This document shows, one piece after another, positions 5,882-12,547 of a stretch of DNA of 14,211 bases. The notes below the pieces were generated by a model. That model made no database searches. It was given only the letters and a program-made list of their open reading frames with translations, and was not told where the DNA came from. A program made the translations under genes and the position numbers. The stretch comes from Bacillota bacterium (GTDB lineage: Bacteria; Bacillota; Clostridia; Oscillospirales; Oscillospiraceae): contig JAEWYA010000191.1 of assembly GCA_023395775.1 (NCBI GenBank), positions 1-14,211 on the forward strand. Reading direction: 5' to 3'. The first letter of the stretch is position 1; every line of letters begins with the position of its first letter.

Positions 5882-7931
5882 AGGACTGTTCAGCCCTGCT
5901 TTGTTCCGCAACGATCTGAGCCGGTTTTGGCCGCTTTGGGCGTTGTACTCTGCGGCCTGGCTCCTGGCTATGCCGGCGGTGCAGCTTTTGGAGCTGTTTG
6001 GCCGCAACTGCCAGTGGATGGATCCGGCGACTTTGCACACAAACGCCCTAGACGAGGTGACAGGCATGGCCTCCAGCGGAGCGCTTATTGTGTCCGTGGC
6101 CTTCGGATGCCTGTTTGCCATGGCGCTGTTTTCCTATCTGACCAACGCCCGTGCCGTGAGTTTTGCCCACGCCCTGCCTGCCCGGAGAGAGGGCTTGTTC
6201 CTGACGCATTACATATCCGGCGCGGCGGTGTTTCTTACCGTCCATACCGTCACGGCGCTGCTGACTATGGCTGTCTGGGCAACCGCCGGAGTGCGGGAGA
6301 TGTGGCTGATCGGCGTCTGGTTTTTATCCGCCACGGGGCAGATGCTGCTTTTTTACGGGTTTGCAGTCTTCTGCGCCATGTTTGCCGGGCAGATGCTGGC
6401 GATCCCGGTGTTTTATGGGGTACTCAACGTGCTGGTTTATGGGCTGACCTATCTGTTCCAATCGCTTTGTCAGCTGCTTTTTTACGGCTGGAGCAATTCC
6501 GATATTCCGATGCCGGTGGTCTGGCTGACGCCTGTTTATAAGCTATCAAAAATTTTCCAGAATCCGTGGATCTATGATAAACTGGGCAACTGGAGCGGCA
6601 CGGATTGGGGCGGACTTTACAGCAGCCTTGGCGCCGTGGGCATCTATGCGCTGGCCGGCGCGGCGCTGACGGCTGCGGCGCTGCTGGTGTACAGACGGCG
6701 CCGCAGCGAAGCCACCGGCGACACCGTAGCCATTGGCTGGGCGCGGCCCATCTTTCGTTATGGCGTGGGCGTATGCGCCGCGCTCAGCTTCGGGCAGCTG
6801 CTGTATACCATCCTTCGGGACGCGGTTGGCGGCTACGGCGGCGGAGCCGCCTCTGTGCCCGGGCTGGCGGTGTGCATGGTTGCGCTGGGGCTTGTGGGCT
6901 ATTTCGCGGCGGAGATGCTGCTGCAAAAGTCCTTCCGTGTCCTGAAGCAGAGCTGGAAAGGCGGAGCGGTTTTGGCGGCGGTTCTGGTTCTGGTGTGCGC
7001 GGGCTTCTCGGTGGACCTTTTGGGGATCGAGAAGTACGTTCCCGGAACGGACGATGTGCAAAGCCTGAACTTTAACATTTATGGTGTGAATTATATCAAC
7101 GGCAATATTACCGATCCGGAGACCATCGGGCGCTTTCTCTCCCTGCATCAGGCGCTGGTGGAGGAACAACCGGAAAACGACTGGAACTCGGAGAATTCTA
7201 GCTACACCGGTCTGCGGCTGGACTATACCCTGAAAAACGGGAAGAAGCTGTCTCGGGATTATGGGTTTACCTACGAATCCGGAGATGCGCTGGAAGATGG
7301 ATCGGTGCTTTCTCAGATGGCGGCTCTGATGAGCGATCCGGTTGTGCGGCGGGCGGACCTGTCCGCTCAGTTCCTGAACGATGTGGATCGTCTTACCGCC
7401 GCGGAGATCACCCTCTACCCGGCTCAGCCGGGCGGCAGGGGCCAGACGCTGAATTTTGATGCGGATACCGCCCAGACGCTCCTGGATGCACTGGAAAAGG
7501 ATATCGACGCGGGGCATTTGGGCGCGGACGCCCTTGACCAAGATGCGTGGTATGCGAATACATATTCCAATTGCCTGACATTCTATTACCGGGTAAAGCC
7601 GGATCCAGCCTACCCCTATAGGGATGACAGCGCCTCGTTTGATCTGCAGTTCTCAAAGCACGATACGTTCCTTCTTGCGGCGCTGGAAAACGCGGGGGTG
7701 GACACGGGCTCGCTGACGACCAACCAACAGATGAACGACTCGGAAGGCAGCACGGGAATGGCCAAGGATGCTTACGCATATGATGGGACGGCGGAGCTCA
7801 TTCCCAACAAATATGAAGGCCCGGAGTATGAGGATACAGCGGACGCCTCCGTGGGCATAATCGGCGGAGCCGACGGCCCCACTGCGATCATCGTGGCCGA
7901 TCAGCCTGCTGCCGACACGCAGGAGCCTTGA
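5856..7931 (+). CDS. ABC-2 type permease with large extracytoplasmic C-terminal domain
   Basis: Membrane partner of the preceding ATPase, 691 residues. The N-terminal part has about nine or ten hydrophobic segments (roughly 24-46, 75-95, 117-141, 150-176, 179-208, 255-279, 302-320, 335-356, 369-389). From about residue 390 the protein is hydrophilic for 300 residues, rich in Asp, Tyr and Asn, and predicted outside the cell. The layout resembles permeases carrying a DUF6449-type domain found with YtrA-type regulators; I recognise the arrangement, not a proven family. The last 30 residues contain SVGIIGGADGPTAIIVA (665-681), the signature seen in sodium-translocating decarboxylase beta subunits, although nothing else here resembles those proteins. 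The start was chosen by the GGAGGTG six bases upstream. It overlaps the ATPase gene by 26 bases, and the amidase gene starts four bases after its stop. Substrate unknown. Confidence 0.88.
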   Translation: MRSKTSSFKGLFSPALFRNDLSRFWPLWALYSAAWLLAMPAVQLLELFGRNCQWMDPATLHTNALDEVTGMASSGALIVSVAFGCLFAMALFSYLTNARAVSFAHALPARREGLFLTHYISGAAVFLTVHTVTALLTMAVWATAGVREMWLIGVWFLSATGQMLLFYGFAVFCAMFAGQMLAIPVFYGVLNVLVYGLTYLFQSLCQLLFYGWSNSDIPMPVVWLTPVYKLSKIFQNPWIYDKLGNWSGTDWGGLYSSLGAVGIYALAGAALTAAALLVYRRRRSEATGDTVAIGWARPIFRYGVGVCAALSFGQLLYTILRDAVGGYGGGAASVPGLAVCMVALGLVGYFAAEMLLQKSFRVLKQSWKGGAVLAAVLVLVCAGFSVDLLGIEKYVPGTDDVQSLNFNIYGVNYINGNITDPETIGRFLSLHQALVEEQPENDWNSENSSYTGLRLDYTLKNGKKLSRDYGFTYESGDALEDGSVLSQMAALMSDPVVRRADLSAQFLNDVDRLTAAEITLYPAQPGGRGQTLNFDADTAQTLLDALEKDIDAGHLGADALDQDAWYANTYSNCLTFYYRVKPDPAYPYRDDSASFDLQFSKHDTFLLAALENAGVDTGSLTTNQQMNDSEGSTGMAKDAYAYDGTAELIPNKYEGPEYEDTADASVGIIGGADGPTAIIVADQPAADTQEP

Positions 7932-7935
7932 AAAC

Positions 7936-8601
7936 ATGGCTTACAAAGAGAAAAAACGGCGCATGAACCCCCGCTTCATCGCGTTGTGTCTGGCGGCGGT
8001 CCTTGTGATCGCCGCCGGGGGCTTTTGCGTCTGGCGGATGCTCTTCCGCGGTCTGCCAGGGGAAAACGTGAAGCTGCCGGACTATGTGACGGAGGACCTG
8101 CTGACCCAAAACCCCTGGTCCCGCCCCGGCACGGAATTGGAAAGCATCAAGGGCGTGGTGATTCATTACGTGGGGAACCCCGGCACCTCCGCGGAGGCTA
8201 ACCGCAACTATTTTGAGAGCTTGCAGGACGGGACGGAGGGCATCTACGCCAGCGCCCACTTCATCGTGGGTCTGGAGGGCGAGGTGATTCAGTGCATTCC
8301 CCTGACGGAGTGGGCCTATGCCTCCAACAGCCGCAACGTGGACACAGTCTCCATTGAGGTTTGCCATCCCGACGAGACGGGGCAATTCTCCCCCGTGACC
8401 TATGACCGGGTGGTGGAGCTGACGGCGTGGCTGTGCGACACGTTTGATCTGACCACGGCCGACGTTATGCGGCATTACGACGTGTCCGGCAAGGACTGCC
8501 CGAAATATTACGTGGAGAACGAGGATGCGTGGCAGCAGCTGCTGAAGGATGTGGACGAGGCCATAACGGTGCTGAAGGAGCAGGCCGCGCAAAATAATTA
8601 A
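7936..8601 (+). CDS. Membrane-anchored N-acetylmuramoyl-L-alanine amidase (Amidase_2)
   Basis: A zinc enzyme that cuts the bond between N-acetylmuramic acid and L-alanine in peptidoglycan. The 221-residue product has a basic N-terminus, one hydrophobic anchor (14-36), and no clear cleavage site, so the catalytic part probably sits outside the membrane. The Amidase_2 fold covers about 70-200. Zinc ligands are His77 (VVIHYVG), His180 (RHYDVSG) and Cys188 (KDCPKYY); Lys186, two residues before the Cys, matches the catalytic Lys of T7 lysozyme. ASAHFIV (105-111) and SIEVCH (139-144) are further family motifs. The ATG is ten bases after AGGAG (7921-7925) and four bases after the permease stop, so it is the fourth gene of the operon. 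This links the transporter to cell-wall remodelling or envelope stress (inference). No clear terminator follows. Confidence 0.94.
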   Translation: MAYKEKKRRMNPRFIALCLAAVLVIAAGGFCVWRMLFRGLPGENVKLPDYVTEDLLTQNPWSRPGTELESIKGVVIHYVGNPGTSAEANRNYFESLQDGTEGIYASAHFIVGLEGEVIQCIPLTEWAYASNSRNVDTVSIEVCHPDETGQFSPVTYDRVVELTAWLCDTFDLTTADVMRHYDVSGKDCPKYYVENEDAWQQLLKDVDEAITVLKEQAAQNN

Positions 8602-8610
8602 GAGAAGAAT

Positions 8611-8639
8611 TGAAACTTTTTACCCTCGAAAAACGTTTA
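8611..8639 (+). promoter_or_regulatory. Possible ECF-sigma promoter
   Basis: TGAAAC (8611-8616), then a 17-base spacer with a T-run and an A-run, then CGTTTA (8634-8639). This follows the TGAAAC-N16/17-CGT pattern of Firmicutes ECF sigma factors such as SigM, SigW and SigX. It starts ten bases after the amidase stop and would drive the 55-codon gene. A weak sigma-A reading (TTTTTA-17-TAGAAT) overlaps it, so the assignment is tentative. Confidence 0.45.
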
Positions 8640-8843
8640 TAGAATGACGGCGGTATGCGGGAATTCCGCCGGGGAAATGTGTGTGTAAGGCAGCGCCGTA
8701 CGACTGGCACCAGTGTGCCGTCGGATCGCATAGGATAGAACTGACGCGGGCGGGATGATGTCCATGTGCGGGTAGGCGTATGGCAAAGGCGGCGGCCGCG
8801 AACTGCGGGGTGCTGCTGCAAATAAAAAGAAGGGAGTTCTCCT
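8640..8843 (+). other. Non-coding structured leader before the small gene
   Basis: About 200 bases with no convincing gene. GGCGG and CCGCC near 8649-8670 form a hairpin. A stronger one at 8701-8723 combines CGAC with GTCG and GGCAC with GTGCC around a CAGT loop, with one bulged T. GC-rich complementary stretches follow near 8790-8820. It could be a structured 5' leader or a small RNA. I cannot match it to a known class. Confidence 0.35.
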
Positions 8844-9011
8844 ATGGAAACCGCAAGAAACGCTGCGCTCTGGCGCGTCTGGGTTGATACTGTGAACCGC
8901 ATCGTCTCTTTTCACGAGGCGGAGGGCTTCCGGCCCATCGAATTTCGCAGCCGGGAGATGTTTTTGTCCTGCGTGGACGAATATACGGGACAGCACTACC
9001 GTTACCAATAG
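8844..9011 (+). CDS. Small hypothetical protein, 55 residues
   Basis: An ATG with AAGAAGGGAG ending about seven bases upstream opens a 55-codon frame; an in-frame stop at 8823 fixes the start region. The product begins METARNAALWRVWVDTVNR and ends EYTGQHYRYQ. It is soluble and mixed in charge, with two Trp, several aromatic residues and single His and Cys residues, and has no signal peptide or membrane segment. A helix followed by a short beta segment (FRPIEF) and a second helix (REMFLSCVDEY) looks plausible. Codon use fits the neighbours (GC-rich third positions), supporting a real gene. It lies between the possible ECF promoter and the T-box promoter. I do not recognise a function; it reminds me of short conserved hypothetical proteins of Clostridia, which I cannot verify here. 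Confidence 0.7.
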   Translation: METARNAALWRVWVDTVNRIVSFHEAEGFRPIEFRSREMFLSCVDEYTGQHYRYQ

Positions 9012-9095
9012 CGCGGGGGCGAACTCCGTACCCTGCTTCGGCCCGGAGAGCCGAGGTTCGCTCGTTGCTTTCAAACAACGGTTGAAATTTCCATC

Positions 9096-9123
9096 TTGAC
9101 AAACCGGCGCATATAGGTATAGG
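9096..9123 (+). promoter_or_regulatory. Promoter of the T-box-ileS transcript
   Basis: A perfect -35 box, TTGACA (9096-9101), is followed after 16 bases by TATAGG (9118-9123). A second AT-rich box, GATAAT (9123-9128), lies too far away at 21 bases. Transcription would start near 9130, just before the T-box. Confidence 0.7.
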
Positions 9124-9150
9124 ATAATGGAAAATTTAATATCCGGCGTG

Positions 9151-9418
9151 GAAAAGGACGAGTAAGACCCCAACCCCTGCACAGAGAGCGGCCCGTTTTG
9201 GTGGATGGGCGGTCAGCGGAGGGACCTGAAAATCACCTTGGAGCCTCCTGCTGAAAGACGACGCGAGTAAGCGTGGACGAGTGACGGACGTTATCCCGTC
9301 GGCCTGTGATCGCAGGCTGTGAGCGGCCTTTCCCTGCGGGGGAGGGGCAACGAGAGTGGTACCGCAGAGTGTTTATATAAACGCTTTGTCTCTTAGGAGA
9401 CAAAGCGTTTTTTATTTT
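9151..9418 (+). ncRNA. T-box riboswitch, isoleucine (ATC) specifier
   Basis: The leader senses uncharged tRNA-Ile and lets transcription proceed into ileS. Stem I landmarks appear in order: GGACGAGTAAG (9156-9166), CAGAGAG (9182-9188), the apical TTGGTGGATG (9198-9207), and the specifier region GAAAATCACCTTGGAG, with the Ile codon ATC at 9232-9234 followed by the usual purine. Stem II elements follow (GACGG...CCGTC near 9281-9301) and a stem III (CCTTTCCC-TGCG-GGGGAGGG). The T-box sequence GAGTGGTACCGCA is at 9354-9366; the variable base in TGGTACC is T, which pairs with the A discriminator expected of tRNA-Ile. A terminator stem comes next at 9379-9418. The specifier and the downstream ileS agree. 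Confidence 0.95.
9379..9418 (+). terminator. T-box intrinsic terminator
   Basis: AAACGCTTTGTCTC (9379-9392) pairs perfectly over 14 bases with GAGACAAAGCGTTT (9397-9410) around a TTAG loop, followed by a T-rich tail. TCTC of the left arm can instead pair with GAGA of the T-box (9352-9355) to form the antiterminator when uncharged tRNA is bound. Confidence 0.95.
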
Positions 9419-9437
9419 GCCTGAAAGGGAGCGCGTG

Positions 9438-9515
9438 ATGAACTGTCCCAAGTGCGGCAAAAAGGGAACCATGCTCTGCCGCGCCTGCAAGGTTACTGTT
9501 ATTCAATACAATTGA
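9438..9515 (+). CDS. Mini-ORF, 25-residue CxxC/CxxC zinc-ribbon-like peptide
   Basis: An ATG six bases after AAAGGGAG opens a frame of 25 codons ending TGA. The peptide begins MNCPKCGKKGTMLCRACK and carries two CxxC knuckles (Cys3, Cys6, Cys14, Cys17), enough to bind one zinc ion. It lies entirely between the T-box terminator and the ileS ribosome site and ends 29 bases before the ileS ATG, so it would be made only when the T-box permits read-through. It could be a real zinc microprotein, a leader peptide adjusting ileS translation, or the remnant of a longer zinc-ribbon gene. The good ribosome site and the motif support translation, but an ORF this short carries little statistical weight. 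Confidence 0.5.
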   Translation: MNCPKCGKKGTMLCRACKVTVIQYN

Positions 9516-9531
9516 TTTTTAAAATATATCT

Positions 9532-9537
9532 AGGAGG
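9532..9537 (+). promoter_or_regulatory. Ribosome binding site deciding the ileS start
   Basis: AGGAGG (9532-9537) lies seven bases before the ATG at 9545. The frame is open back to 9452, but that upstream part overlaps the mini-ORF in another frame and lacks the conserved N-terminus. Confidence 0.9.
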
Positions 9538-9544
9538 ATTTTCT

Positions 9545-12358
9545 ATGGATTACAACAAGACCATCAATCTGCCCAAGACCGACTTCCCCATGCGGGCGGG
9601 ACTGCCCAAGCGGGAGCCGGAGATGCTCAAGCGTTGGGAGGATCAGGACCTTTACAACGAGCTTTTGAAGAAGAACGAGGGAAAGCCCCTGTTCAGTCTT
9701 CACGACGGCCCTCCGTTCTCCAACGGTGACCTCCACATGGGCCACGCGCTGAACAAGGCTCTCAAGGACTTTATTACCCGGTCCTATGCCATGCGGGGCT
9801 ACTATACGCCCTATATTCCCGGCTGGGATAACCACGGTATGCCCATCGAATCCGCCATCATCAAGCAGAACAAGCTGGACCGCAAGTCCATGAGCGTCCC
9901 CGAGTTCCGCTCCGCCTGCCACGAGTTCGCCGACCACTATATCGACGTGCAGCGCAATGGATTCAAGCGTATGGGCGTTGTCGGCGACTGGGACCATCCC
10001 TATAAGACCATGGACCCTGGGTTCGAAGCCGACGAGGTCCGCGTTTTCGGCCAGATGTATAAGAAGGGCTACATCTACAAGGGCCTCAAGCCCGTGTACT
10101 GGTGCCCCCGCGACGAGACGGCTCTGGCCGAGGCGGAGATCGAATATCAGGACGACCCCTGCACCACCGTGTATGTGAAATTCCCCATGAAGGACGACTG
10201 CGGCAAGCTGGGCAATTTTGACCACAGCAAGCTCTTTTTCGTGATCTGGACCACCACTATCTGGACTCTGCCGGGAAACCTTGCCATCGCGCTGCACCCC
10301 GAGGAGAGCTATGCCCTGGTAAAAGCCCCCAACGGCGAGGTCTATATCATGGCCGAGGCCCTGACCGACAAGGTCATGAGGATTGGCGGCTTCGGCGAAT
10401 ATGAGATCGTGGAGACCCATCCCGGCGCGTTTTTTGAAAACATGCTGGCTCAGCACCCCTTCCTGGATAAGACCAGCCGTCTGCTGCTGGCGGACTATGT
10501 CACCATGGATTCCGGCACCGGCTGCGTCCACACCGCCCCGGGCTTCGGCGCGGACGACTATGAGACCTGCCGCCGGTACGGCATGGACATGGTGGTGCCT
10601 GTGGACGACCAGGGCCGCCACACGGATTATGCCGGAAAATACGCCGGCATGAAAACGGATGAGTCCAACCCCGTTATCCTCAACGACATGAAGGAGGCGG
10701 GAAGTCTCTTCGCCAGCGAAAACATCGTCCACAGCTATCCCCACTGCTGGCGCTGCAAGGGACCCATCATCTTCCGCGCGACCCCCCAGTGGTTCTGTTC
10801 CGTGGACTCCTTCAAGGACGAAGCCTGCGCCGCCTGCGAGGATGTGCGCTGGGTGCCGGAGTGGGGTCTGGAGCGCATCAAGTCCATGGTCCGCGAGCGC
10901 ACCGACTGGTGCATCTCCCGCCAGAGAAAGTGGGGCCTGCCCATTCCGGTGGTGTACTGCAAGCACTGCGGAAAGCCCATTGTGACGGACGAATCCATTG
11001 AATCCATCGCCTCAGCTTTTGAGAGGGAGGGCTCCAACGCATGGTTCGCCAAGGAAGCTGAGGAGCTGCTGCCCGCCGGGTTCAAGTGTCCCCACTGCGG
11101 CGAGGCGGAGGGTTATACCAAGGAAGAAGACACTCTGGACGGCTGGTTTGATTCCGGCTCCACCCACTTTGCCTCCATGCAGCGGACTCAGAAGTTCTGG
11201 CCCGCCACCATGTATCTGGAGGGTCTCGACCAGTATCGCGGCTGGTTCCAGTCCTCGCTGCTGGTGGGCGTGGGCGCTCTGGGTCTGGGTGCGCCCTTCA
11301 AGGAGTGCGTCACTCACGGCTGGACCGTGGACGGCGAGGGCAAGGCCATGCACAAATCTCTGGGTAACGGCATGGACCCCGCCGAGATCTTCAATAAATA
11401 TGGCGCGGACCTGCTGCGCCTGTGGGCGGCTTCCGCCGACTACCATGTGGACGTCCGCTGCTCCGATGAGATTTTCAAGCAGCTGAGCCAGAACTATCTG
11501 AAGTTCCGCAATACCGCCCGGTACTGCCTGGGCAATCTGGACGGCTTCAACCCCGACGACCTTGTCCCCGCCGACGAGATGGAGGAGCTGGACCGCTGGG
11601 CTGTCACGCGGCTGAACGCGCTGACGGAAAAGTGCATGAAAGCCTATGACGACTATGAGTTTCTGGTGGTGACCCACGCCGTCAACGACTTCTGCGTGGT
11701 GGAGCTTTCCAATTTCTATCTGGACATTATCAAGGACCGGCTGAACTGCGAGGAGGCGGACGGAAGACGCCGCCGCAGCGCCCAGACCGCACTGTTCCTG
11801 ATTCTGGACACGATGACGAAGCTGATGGCCCCCATTCTGGCCTTCACCTGCGACGAGATCTGGCAGGCCATGACCCATCGCTCCGGGGACGACGGCCGCA
11901 ACGTACTGCTCAACGAAATGAACCGTCCCTACGCGGATTATGCTTTGAATGACAAGGCTATGGAGAAGTGGGATACGATCATCCGATTGCGGGATGATGT
12001 CAACGCGGTTTTGGAGACCGCCCGGGCCGACAAGAAAATCGGCAAGGCTCTGGAGGCCCATGTCTCCCTCCATGCCGACGACGACGCGGCGGCACAGGCG
12101 CTGCTTTCCACCATCGGCGTCAGTCTCGCTGAGGTGTTCATCGTATCCGACTGCAACATCACCACCGCCGAACCCGCGGCGGAGTCCACCGTTGGCAAGG
12201 GAAGCAATTTTCCGGGATTGACCGTGGAAGTCAGCGAGGCCAACGGAGCCAAATGCGAGCGGTGCTGGATGCAGTTCCCCAAGGTGGGCGAGGACCCCAA
12301 CCATCCCACGCTCTGTCCCCGCTGCGCCAATGTTGTCTCCAAGCTGCCCCAGTTCTGA
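9545..12358 (+). CDS. ileS: Isoleucyl-tRNA synthetase
   Basis: A class I aminoacyl-tRNA synthetase that charges tRNA-Ile in the cytoplasm and edits misactivated valine. The 937-residue product has the usual length for bacterial IleS. It begins MDYNKTINLPKTDFPMRAGLP, with DGPPFSNG (54-61) and the HIGH motif as HMGH (64-67). The editing insert contains TTTIWTLPGN and GTGCVHTAPGFG. GWFQSSLL precedes the second signature motif, which reads AMHKS (601-605) in place of KMSKS. An anticodon-binding domain follows. The protein ends in a zinc site, CERC (904-907) and CPRC (924-927), typical of bacterial IleS. Two further CxxC pairs in the catalytic domain (CKHCGK and CPHCGE) may form another zinc knuckle. 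Expression is under the Ile T-box upstream. A terminator follows 81 bases after the stop. Confidence 0.98.
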   Translation: MDYNKTINLPKTDFPMRAGLPKREPEMLKRWEDQDLYNELLKKNEGKPLFSLHDGPPFSNGDLHMGHALNKALKDFITRSYAMRGYYTPYIPGWDNHGMPIESAIIKQNKLDRKSMSVPEFRSACHEFADHYIDVQRNGFKRMGVVGDWDHPYKTMDPGFEADEVRVFGQMYKKGYIYKGLKPVYWCPRDETALAEAEIEYQDDPCTTVYVKFPMKDDCGKLGNFDHSKLFFVIWTTTIWTLPGNLAIALHPEESYALVKAPNGEVYIMAEALTDKVMRIGGFGEYEIVETHPGAFFENMLAQHPFLDKTSRLLLADYVTMDSGTGCVHTAPGFGADDYETCRRYGMDMVVPVDDQGRHTDYAGKYAGMKTDESNPVILNDMKEAGSLFASENIVHSYPHCWRCKGPIIFRATPQWFCSVDSFKDEACAACEDVRWVPEWGLERIKSMVRERTDWCISRQRKWGLPIPVVYCKHCGKPIVTDESIESIASAFEREGSNAWFAKEAEELLPAGFKCPHCGEAEGYTKEEDTLDGWFDSGSTHFASMQRTQKFWPATMYLEGLDQYRGWFQSSLLVGVGALGLGAPFKECVTHGWTVDGEGKAMHKSLGNGMDPAEIFNKYGADLLRLWAASADYHVDVRCSDEIFKQLSQNYLKFRNTARYCLGNLDGFNPDDLVPADEMEELDRWAVTRLNALTEKCMKAYDDYEFLVVTHAVNDFCVVELSNFYLDIIKDRLNCEEADGRRRRSAQTALFLILDTMTKLMAPILAFTCDEIWQAMTHRSGDDGRNVLLNEMNRPYADYALNDKAMEKWDTIIRLRDDVNAVLETARADKKIGKALEAHVSLHADDDAAAQALLSTIGVSLAEVFIVSDCNITTAEPAAESTVGKGSNFPGLTVEVSEANGAKCERCWMQFPKVGEDPNHPTLCPRCANVVSKLPQF

Positions 12359-12439
12359 TCCGGTTTTTAGTTGAAAAGTCCTGCTGAGCCGGGAATAGAG
12401 AAAAAGCGGCTTGCGCAGCCCCGTATATTCGAAGAAAAC

Positions 12440-12479
12440 AAAGGGTGAAAACTCCCGAACCGGGAGCTTTCACCCTTTT
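12440..12479. terminator. Bidirectional terminator between ileS and the diguanylate cyclase gene
   Basis: AAAGGGTGAAA and CTCCC pair with GGGAG and TTTCACCCTTT around a short GAACC loop, with small internal asymmetry. The plus-strand tail is CCCTTTTGTTGT for ileS; the minus-strand tail is CCCTTTGTTTTC for the opposing gene. It can serve both convergent transcripts. Nothing else is seen in 12359-12547. Confidence 0.88.
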
Positions 12480-12547
12480 GTTGTATTGCTGGAAAAGCAG
12501 GCTGTGCCGGCGCGCAGCGGCCGCAAAAAAGAAACCGCGCGAGACGC

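Noticed and set aside
4820..6121. Minus-strand open frame of 433 codons across gntR, the ATPase gene and the permease start
   Set aside because: It covers three clearly coding plus-strand genes and has no recognisable domain.
6546..7541. Minus-strand open frame opposite the permease gene
   Set aside because: Basic, repetitive shadow product; the plus-strand frame has clear membrane segments and operon context.
5856..7931. Calling the permease gene a sodium-translocating decarboxylase beta subunit because of GGADGPT
   Set aside because: Only a short C-terminal peptide matches; the rest is an ABC-2 type permease in an ABC operon.
8644..8688. A 14-codon frame starting MTAVCGN just after the possible ECF promoter
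   Set aside because: No ribosome site, and it overlaps the GGCGG/CCGCC hairpin; too short to support.
9452..9544. N-terminal extension of IleS
   Set aside because: AGGAGG sits directly before the ATG at 9545 and the extension matches no IleS N-terminus.
9530..10966. Long minus-strand open frame opposite ileS (also 11012-12304)
   Set aside because: Shadows of ileS codon bias with low-complexity products and no ribosome site or family motif.
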